Assembly: GCA_038237515.1 (NCBI GenBank)
Contig: JBBRYP010000009.1
Coordinates: forward strand, 1 to 64,000
DNA: 64,000 nt
From: JBBQDZ01 sp038237515
Lineage (GTDB): Bacteria; Actinomycetota; Thermoleophilia; Gaiellales; Gaiellaceae
Direction of reading: 5' to 3'
This document shows positions 59,345 through 64,000 of the stretch, piece by piece; position 1 is the first letter of the stretch, and each line of letters opens with the position of its first letter. Below the pieces are notes generated by a model. That model did not search any database and was not told the DNA's origin. It saw only the letters and a program-made list of their open reading frames with translations. The position numbers and the translations under genes are program-made.

Positions 59345-59580
59345 CGAGGGGCGAGTGAATCGCTGCGCTTTGCCGGGGGGCTCTCGCCCCCCGAGACCCC
59401 CGGCCGCCTACACCCTTCGAGGAGTTATCGCTACGGCTTCGCCTCCGCTCCAAGGGGGGAACGGGGTTCCCCCCTTCGCCCCCTCCGGACACGTGCACTC
59501 GCCTGCCGGCTCGTGCATACCAACCAGTCCTCCAAGAACGCCGAGAGGTTCTCTGGGCACAGATGCTCTCCATCACCGCG
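59345..59580 (-). repeat. Three-hairpin dispersed repeat, copy C
   Basis: The reverse complement matches copy B closely from GGTGATGGAGAGC to the tail. Hairpin 1 is at 59452-59476 (11-bp stem, loop CCC on the minus strand). Hairpin 2 is GGCGAAGCC at 59435-59443. Hairpin 3 is at 59374-59393 (CGGGGGGC stem, GAGA loop). The tail is GCAGCGATTCACTCGCCCCTCGC. It fills most of the 383-bp gap between recJ and the small membrane protein. Nothing else is seen there. Confidence 0.78.
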
Positions 59581-59640
59581 CGCGGGTCGCACTCGTTGCG
59601 CTCCGCATCCCCGCCCGCGGAAAGCGAAGACTCGTACGGG

Positions 59641-59922
59641 CTATTCGTGCGGGAGCGGTCCGACGAAGAAGGACAGCACCACCATGGCGCCGAGGACGGC
59701 CAACGTGACGGCGACGATCAGCCGGGGGTGCCGCTGGTTTCGCAGCGACTGGAGCGCGATCCTCACCCAGAGCGCGATCAGCATGACGGCGGCTCCGACG
59801 GCTGCGACGATCACGGGCGCGAGCACTGCGGCTCGATCCCACGAAAGCTCGAAGAGATACGCGACGAGGACGGTCACGCCCGCACACGCGAGCGCAGAAC
59901 CGACGAGCAGCCTCGGCCTCAT
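59641..59922 (-). CDS. Small membrane protein
   Basis: The 93-residue protein has three hydrophobic segments (LLVGSALACAGVTVLVAYLF, VLAPVIVAAVGAAVMLIALWV, LIVAVTLAVLGAMVVLSFFVG) and short charged loops, so it is integral to the membrane. I recognise no family. It begins with an ATG and is divergent from the next gene. Confidence 0.6.
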   Translation of the reverse strand: MRPRLLVGSALACAGVTVLVAYLFELSWDRAAVLAPVIVAAVGAAVMLIALWVRIALQSLRNQRHPRLIVAVTLAVLGAMVVLSFFVGPLPHE

Positions 59923-59942
59923 GAGGGTATTTTCGCCGTTGG

Positions 59943-59948
59943 TATCCT
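59943..59948 (+). promoter_or_regulatory. Leaderless -10 box of the 151-aa protein gene
   Basis: TATCCT, six bases (CCGCCC), then the GTG at 59955. Confidence 0.5.
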
Positions 59949-59954
59949 CCGCCC

Positions 59955-60410
59955 GTGCCGGAGGCGAACTACTCGTCGGGCGAGGACTACGTCGTCCAGT
60001 TCCTCGGCTATCACTTCTGCTTCAACGCGTTCGACTTCGAGCAGCGGGTCGTGGCCGCGGCGGTCAAGCTTGGACTGCTCGAGGTGAACGAGCTCGACGA
60101 GGACGAGACGGCGGACCTGGTCGAACTCGCCGCGCACGGACGGATCTACGAAGCGCGAAGCGGTTTCGGCCGCTACCTCGTCCGCCACTGGGAACGGATC
60201 GCCCTCAACGAGGGGGAATCGCTCGTCTACTGGCTGCGAAAGCTCATCTTCCGGGGGGCGTGGCTCGACCATCGGGTCAAGGAAGGCCTGCTCGAGGTGA
60301 GCTGGGACGAGGAGGAGGCGGAGTTCGCCTATCGAGATCCCCGGGGTGGACGCGCTCTGCTGGAGCTCGCTCCCGTGCCCTCCTGGCACGCGCTCCAGTT
60401 CAGGCGGTAG
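59955..60410 (+). CDS. Uncharacterised 151-aa protein
   Basis: It begins PEANYSSGEDYVVQFLGYHFCFNAF and contains acidic and aromatic stretches (LLEVNELDEDETADLVELAAHG, GRYLVRHWERIALNEGESLVYWLRK). It is soluble, without signal peptide or recognised domain. The GTG is fixed by a leaderless box. Its end overlaps the convergent PIN toxin gene by 11 bp. Confidence 0.6.
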   Translation: MPEANYSSGEDYVVQFLGYHFCFNAFDFEQRVVAAAVKLGLLEVNELDEDETADLVELAAHGRIYEARSGFGRYLVRHWERIALNEGESLVYWLRKLIFRGAWLDHRVKEGLLEVSWDEEEAEFAYRDPRGGRALLELAPVPSWHALQFRR

Positions 60411-60783
60411 GTCCGCGAGTCTCGACCAGATCTCCGATCAGGGCGAAATCTTTCGGGTTCTTTGTCAAGAGCGGGACCTTGTGCACGTTCGCTGTGGCGG
60501 CGATGACGAGGTCGAGAGCTCGTCGGCGCGGCTTGCCGCCACGATTTACAACGGCGGCCGCGAGCCGCCCCCATTCCCGGGCGACCGCGGCGTCGACCGG
60601 CAGCGGGTCGAAGGTAGCCTCGATCACGCCGAGCCGTTGTGAACGGCGAGCTCGCTCATCCTCTGAGCTGGCGACGAGGACGCCGAAGTGCAACTCCGCG
60701 AGCGACGCGGCGCTGACGGCGCCTTCGAGGTCGCCCGGACTTTCCGCGGCGATCAGGACCGAAGTGTCGAGGAGGACGCGCAC
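60400..60783 (-). CDS. PIN-domain toxin (VapC-like)
   Basis: The 127-residue ribonuclease toxin has the PIN acidic residues: first Asp in VLLDTSVLIAAE, Glu in ASLAELHFGVL, and later acidic residues in RRALDLVIAATANVHKVPLLTKNPKDFALI. VapC-type toxins cut tRNA or rRNA. It starts directly after the antitoxin stop, so the two are coupled. Confidence 0.92.
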   Translation of the reverse strand: MRVLLDTSVLIAAESPGDLEGAVSAASLAELHFGVLVASSEDERARRSQRLGVIEATFDPLPVDAAVAREWGRLAAAVVNRGGKPRRRALDLVIAATANVHKVPLLTKNPKDFALIGDLVETRGPTA

Positions 60784-61035
60784 CTATCTGGCGAAGACAT
60801 CGGTGATCTCCCCGGGAAGCCTCGCCAGATCGTCGTCGAGCGTCTGCGGCGCCGGCGTCTGCCAGACGCGCTGCATCGCAGGCCCGTCCACCCATTGGCG
60901 TGAGCGCTCCGGTCCAAGTCGGGCGACCGGACGGCCCGCAACGGTAACCGTGAATTCTTCGCCCGACTCAGCCCGCCGCAGCACCTCGCCGACGTTGTTG
61001 CGTAACTCCTTCTGGGGAATCGTGGTCACGGCCAC
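60784..61035 (-). CDS. Phd/YefM-family antitoxin
   Basis: The 83-residue antitoxin has the Phd/YefM fold: TTIPQKELRNNVGEVLRRAESGEEFTVTVAGRPVARLGP. The C-terminal part (WQTPAPQTLDDDLARLPGEITDVFAR) would wrap the toxin. It starts at a GTG, and a perfect inverted repeat just upstream is a likely autoregulatory operator. The module lies between ruvB and the recJ block. Confidence 0.9.
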   Translation of the reverse strand: MAVTTIPQKELRNNVGEVLRRAESGEEFTVTVAGRPVARLGPERSRQWVDGPAMQRVWQTPAPQTLDDDLARLPGEITDVFAR

Positions 61036-61037
61036 AG

Positions 61038-61055
61038 GGTAGCAGTTCTGCTACC
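61038..61055. promoter_or_regulatory. Inverted-repeat operator of the toxin-antitoxin pair
   Basis: GGTAGCAG TT CTGCTACC is a perfect palindrome with 8-bp arms, three bases upstream of the antitoxin start. Its position fits autorepression by the antitoxin-toxin complex. Confidence 0.6.
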
Positions 61056-61093
61056 TACCCTTGTCCTGTCCGCATCCCGCGTCTCCGTACGCA

Positions 61094-62104
61094 TCAGAAG
61101 AGCGCGCGTGCAGCCTCGGTCGTCGCCCCGATGTGCTCGCGGCCGAGCGCGGTGAGGACGCGCCCGCGCGGCGTGCGCTGCATGAAGCCGAGCTGGAGCA
61201 GGTACGGCTCGTACACGTCCTCGATCGTGTCCGGCTCCTCCCCCAGCGACACCGCCAGCGTCGAGAGGCCGACGGGGCCGCCCTCGAATTTCCACGCGAT
61301 CGCCGCGAGCAGCTCGCGATCGGTCCGCTCGAGACCCGCGTCGTCGACCTCGAGCAACTCGAGCGCCTCGCGCGCGACTGCCGTCGAGATCTCTCCCTCG
61401 TGGCGCACCTCGGCGACGTCGCGGACGCGCCGAAGGATCCGGTTCGCAACCCGCGGCGTGCCGCGCGAGCGGCGGGCGATCTCGGCCGAGGCTTCGGGGG
61501 TGATGGCGACGGCGAGGATCGCGGCCGAGCGCGTCACGATCCGGGCCAGCTGTTCGGCGTCGTAATAGCCGAGGCGGAACGTCATCCCGAAGCGGTCGCG
61601 CAGCGGCGTCGTGAGCAGGCCCGTCCGCGTCGTCGCGCCGACGAGGGTGAACGGCGGCAGGTCGAGGGTCAGCGTCCGGGCGGCCGCCCCCTGCCCGACG
61701 ACGATGTCGAGGCGAAAGTCCTCGAGCGCCGGGTAGAGGATCTCCTCGACCGCCGGGTTCAGACGATGGATCTCGTCGATGAAGAGCACGTCGCGCCGCT
61801 CCAGCGAGGTCAGAATCGCCGCCAGGTCCCCCTTTCGCTCGAGCGCGGGACCCGCGACGGTGCGGAGGCCGACGCCGAGCTCCGAGCGCACGATGTACGC
61901 GAGGCTCGTCTTGCCGAGCCCGGGCGGCCCGACGAGCAGGACGTGGTCGAGCGCCTCTTCGCGGGCGCGTGTCGCCTCCAGCGCCACGCGAAGCTGCTCC
62001 TTCGTCCGCTCCTGACCCACGAACTCGTCGAGGGCGCGCGGTCGCAGCGAGCGCTCGACCGCATCCTCCTCCGGCTGGAGCACCGGCGCGAGAAAGTCGT
62101 TCAC
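61094..62104 (-). CDS. ruvB: Holliday junction ATP-dependent DNA helicase RuvB
   Basis: The 336-residue AAA+ motor drives branch migration of Holliday junctions with RuvA. Visible motifs are RPRALDEFVGQERTKEQL, Walker A LLVGPPGLGKTSLAYI, Walker B DVLFIDEIHRLNPAVEE, sensor 1 LVGATTRTGLLTTPLRDRFG with the arginine finger, and sensor 2 GTPRVANRILRRVRD. It is complete. It lies 175 bp downstream of ruvA rather than directly joined; that gap shows no gene. Confidence 0.97.
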   Translation of the reverse strand: MNDFLAPVLQPEEDAVERSLRPRALDEFVGQERTKEQLRVALEATRAREEALDHVLLVGPPGLGKTSLAYIVRSELGVGLRTVAGPALERKGDLAAILTSLERRDVLFIDEIHRLNPAVEEILYPALEDFRLDIVVGQGAAARTLTLDLPPFTLVGATTRTGLLTTPLRDRFGMTFRLGYYDAEQLARIVTRSAAILAVAITPEASAEIARRSRGTPRVANRILRRVRDVAEVRHEGEISTAVAREALELLEVDDAGLERTDRELLAAIAWKFEGGPVGLSTLAVSLGEEPDTIEDVYEPYLLQLGFMQRTPRGRVLTALGREHIGATTEAARALF

Positions 62105-62279
62105 GCGCGTCCCTCGCCGGCGGCGGCTCCCGCCCGGCAGAGCCGGGCTCCGCCGCCGCCTGACGTCGCTCGCAGCACCCGGCTCTCCGGGCCCTCACTA
62201 GACGTACTGTCCCCTCCGGCCGGGCACCGCGAGCGACGCCCGAGGAACGCGCGGGCGTTGGTGGTTGCCACAGGGCGTC

Positions 62280-62840
62280 TCACGCCGCCCTCAGCGCTTG
62301 CCGGACCCGCTCCTCCACCGGGAGCTCCGGGTCGATATCGGCGAGCCTTTGGTCGGCATCGACGACGCTGAAGCCAAGCTCGACCAGCGCGTCCCGGGCG
62401 ACGGAGCCGTGAGCCCCTCTAGCCTCCGGCGCGTAAGCGGCGGAGGCCAGCTTCTCCTTGAGCTCGAGCACGACTCGCTGCGCGGTCTTCTTCCCGATAC
62501 CAGGGATCGCCTCGAAGCGAGCGGTGTCCTCGAGCGCGATCGCCCGTCGCAGGTCGGCCGCCGGTGAACCCGAGACGATCGCGAGGGCCACCTTCGGCCC
62601 GACGCCCGAGACCGAGAGCAGGTGCTCGAAGAGCTCCCGTTCGCCGGCGTCGGCGAACCCGTACAGCTGGAGAGCGTCCTCGCGGACGTGCAGGTAGGTC
62701 TCGACCTCCACCTCGGCCGAACCCTCTGCGCGGCGCAACACCGAGGGGGTTGCGTTGACGAGGTAGCCCACGCCTCCGACGTCCAGCACGAGGCCGTCCG
62801 CGCGGCGCGCGACCGGCCGGCCCCTCAAACGAGCGATCAC
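62280..62840 (-). CDS. ruvA: Holliday junction DNA helicase RuvA
   Basis: The 186-residue junction-binding protein has the N-terminal OB domain (IARLRGRPVARRADGLVLDVGGVGYLV), two helix-hairpin-helix motifs (LLSVSGVGPKVALAIVS; FEAIPGIGKKTAQRVVLELKEKL) and the C-terminal RuvB-binding domain. The GTG at 62840 overlaps the ruvC stop as GTGA; the longer frame is antisense to ruvC-like noise. It forms the ruvC-ruvA-ruvB set. Confidence 0.96.
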   Translation of the reverse strand: MIARLRGRPVARRADGLVLDVGGVGYLVNATPSVLRRAEGSAEVEVETYLHVREDALQLYGFADAGERELFEHLLSVSGVGPKVALAIVSGSPAADLRRAIALEDTARFEAIPGIGKKTAQRVVLELKEKLASAAYAPEARGAHGSVARDALVELGFSVVDADQRLADIDPELPVEERVRQALRAA

Positions 62841-63325
62841 CCGGCGATCCTGAGCAGGGGCGGCGCCAGCGCGTGGCAGATGGCAACCGCGAGCGCGTCG
62901 GAGGCGTGGGAGGTGCGGGGCGCATCGGTCAGGCCGAGGATGGCGACGACCATCCTCTGGACCTGTTGCTTGTCGGCGCGTCCGTAGCCGCACACGGCGT
63001 TCTTCACGTGCGCCGGCGCGTATTCGGTGCACTCGCGCGCCGCGGAAGCCGCTGCGACCAGTATCGCGCCGCGCGCCTGCCCGACGGAGAGCGCGATGCG
63101 GGCGTCAGCGCCGACGAACGACTCCTCGAGCGCGATCGCGTCGGGCCGGTGGATCGAGATGAGGCCGGCGACGCCGTCGAAGAGAGTCTTCAGCCGCACC
63201 TCGATTCGGTCGCGCGCCGACGTGCGCCACGACCCGTGGTCGATGGCCCTGAGGCGGCCCGCGCTTTCGTGGACGATCCCGTATCCGCACGCTGCCGTTC
63301 CCGGGTCGATGCCGAGGACTCTCAC
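62837..63325 (-). CDS. ruvC: Crossover junction endodeoxyribonuclease RuvC
   Basis: The 162-residue resolvase has the metal-binding Asp in VLGIDPGTAACGYG, Glu in IALEESFVG and the late HASDALAVAICH motif with Asp. It cuts Holliday junctions. The GTG at 63325 has TAACCT and a six-base gap upstream. It is the first gene of the ruvCAB operon and divergent from the FHA gene. Confidence 0.97.
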   Translation of the reverse strand: MRVLGIDPGTAACGYGIVHESAGRLRAIDHGSWRTSARDRIEVRLKTLFDGVAGLISIHRPDAIALEESFVGADARIALSVGQARGAILVAAASAARECTEYAPAHVKNAVCGYGRADKQQVQRMVVAILGLTDAPRTSHASDALAVAICHALAPPLLRIAG

Positions 63326-63331
63326 AGCAAG

Positions 63332-63337
63332 AGGTTA
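63332..63337 (-). promoter_or_regulatory. Leaderless -10 box of ruvCAB
   Basis: TAACCT, six bases (CTTGCT), then the GTG at 63325. Confidence 0.5.
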
Positions 63338-63405
63338 GGCGCGCCTGCGGACGTTCCTTCGCCGCCGCGAGGTTGCTTGCGGCACCAGGGTGGAAGAATC
63401 TGCCC

Positions 63406-63999
63406 GTGCGCGAGGAAGTGTCGGTCACGCTGCCGGAGGGGGTCGAGCTCCCGCTCGGAGGCACCACCTCGATCGGCCGTCTCGTCGACAACGACCTCGT
63501 GATCGCCTCGACGACCGTCAGCCGCCACCACGCCCGGCTGATCCGAGGCGAGCAGGGGCGCTGGTTCGTCGAGGACCGGGGCAGCCGCAACGGCACGTTC
63601 CTCAACGGCACGAGGATCCAGCCTGGCGTCCCGCTTCCGCTCCACCACAGCGACCGGATCGGCATCGGCTCTGAGACGATCGTCTTCTCCTGGGTGCCCG
63701 AGAGCGCTGATCCGGAGTCGACAGACCCTCTCGTCGCCGCGCCGGCCCCGACGCGCCCCCTCTCGCCTTTCCAGACGCAGGTCGTCCGCTGCCTCTGCGC
63801 GGGCTGGCTCGACGGAGGAAGCCTCGACCGCCTCCCCTCGAACGAGGAGATCGCCTCGCAGCTGGGAACCGCCGGCGCCTCGGAGAGCGTGAAGGCAGCG
63901 CTACGCCGCGCGTATGCGAAGGCCGGGCTCTCGGCCGGTACGCCGCACGCGAAGCGGCGGGCCCTCTGCCGGATCGCGCGGCAGCGCAGCTGGATTTAA
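63406..63999 (+). CDS. FHA-domain protein with C-terminal helix-turn-helix
   Basis: The 197-residue protein has an N-terminal FHA domain, which binds phosphothreonine: TSIGRLVDNDLVIASTTVSRHHARL, then RWFVEDRGSRNGTFLNGTRI. A C-terminal helical domain follows (LSPFQTQVVRCLCAGWLDGGS, SNEEIASQLGTAGASESVKAALRRAYAKAGL), which looks like a LuxR/sigma-4-like DNA-binding domain. It would link Ser/Thr kinase signalling to transcription. The GTG at 63406 is preferred over the TTG at 63373. It is complete and ends at the window edge. Confidence 0.85.
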   Translation: MREEVSVTLPEGVELPLGGTTSIGRLVDNDLVIASTTVSRHHARLIRGEQGRWFVEDRGSRNGTFLNGTRIQPGVPLPLHHSDRIGIGSETIVFSWVPESADPESTDPLVAAPAPTRPLSPFQTQVVRCLCAGWLDGGSLDRLPSNEEIASQLGTAGASESVKAALRRAYAKAGLSAGTPHAKRRALCRIARQRSWI

Positions 64000-64000
64000 C

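Noticed and set aside
57959..61042. A 1027-codon plus-strand open frame
   Set aside because: It is antisense to recJ, repeat copy C and the toxin-antitoxin genes. The minus-strand genes have clear family motifs, and this frame has none.
62105..62279. Short frames between ruvA and ruvB
   Set aside because: They have no start signal, no -10 box and a composition like antisense frames. I treat the gap as untranslated.
1..64000. tRNA, rRNA and known riboswitches
   Set aside because: No T-loop-like GGTTCGAATCC segments with flanking stems, no rRNA stretches and no recognised riboswitch core were found on reading both strands. A covariance search would be needed to be sure.

Overview
The window is a GC-rich (about 70% by eye), gene-dense piece of bacterial chromosome. 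It reads as a deep-branching actinobacterium, probably class Thermoleophilia/Gaiellales or a relative. That assignment is inference, based on a fused PafBC regulator, a decaprenylphosphoryl-pentose-type UbiA prenyltransferase, a fused SecDF, cyclic 2,3-diphosphoglycerate genes and very many GTG starts. No rRNA, tRNA or CRISPR array was seen.

Layout. 0.1-5.2 kb: PfkB sugar kinase, ECF sigma factor coupled to ogt, an orphan response regulator without its phosphorylation site, UbiB kinase and a phasin-like protein. 5.2-12.1 kb: secDF-yajC-tgt, an AbiEii-type toxin-antitoxin pair, then queA. 12.2-24.8 kb: a coiled-coil protein, a membrane glycosyltransferase, a 166-bp palindrome, ubiA, a two-component system, exported proteins, a broken Ca exchanger, a methyltransferase, an EVE-like protein, divergent thiolase and aldehyde dehydrogenase genes, and two zinc-ribbon proteins. 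25-34.3 kb: a decayed locus, pafBC, a GAF sensor kinase with queG, a quinone reductase, a sufT-like protein, a NERD protein and an atypical GlpX. 34.3-37.3 kb: the rest of a four-gene operon for cyclic 2,3-diphosphoglycerate. 37.3-45 kb: hpt, mntH with a DtxR-type box, and a cytochrome c maturation operon (ccmE with a CxxxY motif, ccmF, a CcmI-like protein) ending in an M23 peptidase. 45-54.9 kb: an endonuclease IV-like TIM barrel, a giant cyclase/AAA regulator, an ECF sigma operon, a phosphomannomutase and a thioesterase. 54.9-64 kb: relA, recJ, a PIN/Phd toxin-antitoxin pair, ruvB-ruvA-ruvC and an FHA/HTH protein.

Genes that work together: tgt, queA and queG make queuosine in tRNA. secDF and yajC assist protein export. 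ruvCAB and recJ act in recombination. The metallophosphatase, cDPG synthetase, 2-phosphoglycerate kinase and GlpX-like genes overlap by 4 bp each and should act as one unit.

Two window-wide patterns stand out. First, a -10 box of the form TANNNT (often TAGACT or TACACT) ends 6-8 bases before many start codons, so much of the transcription is probably leaderless. Second, at least three copies, plus one diverged copy, of a 200-240-bp non-coding repeat carry three hairpins whose stems are kept by compensating changes and whose third loop is always GNRA. This is the best candidate for an undescribed element.
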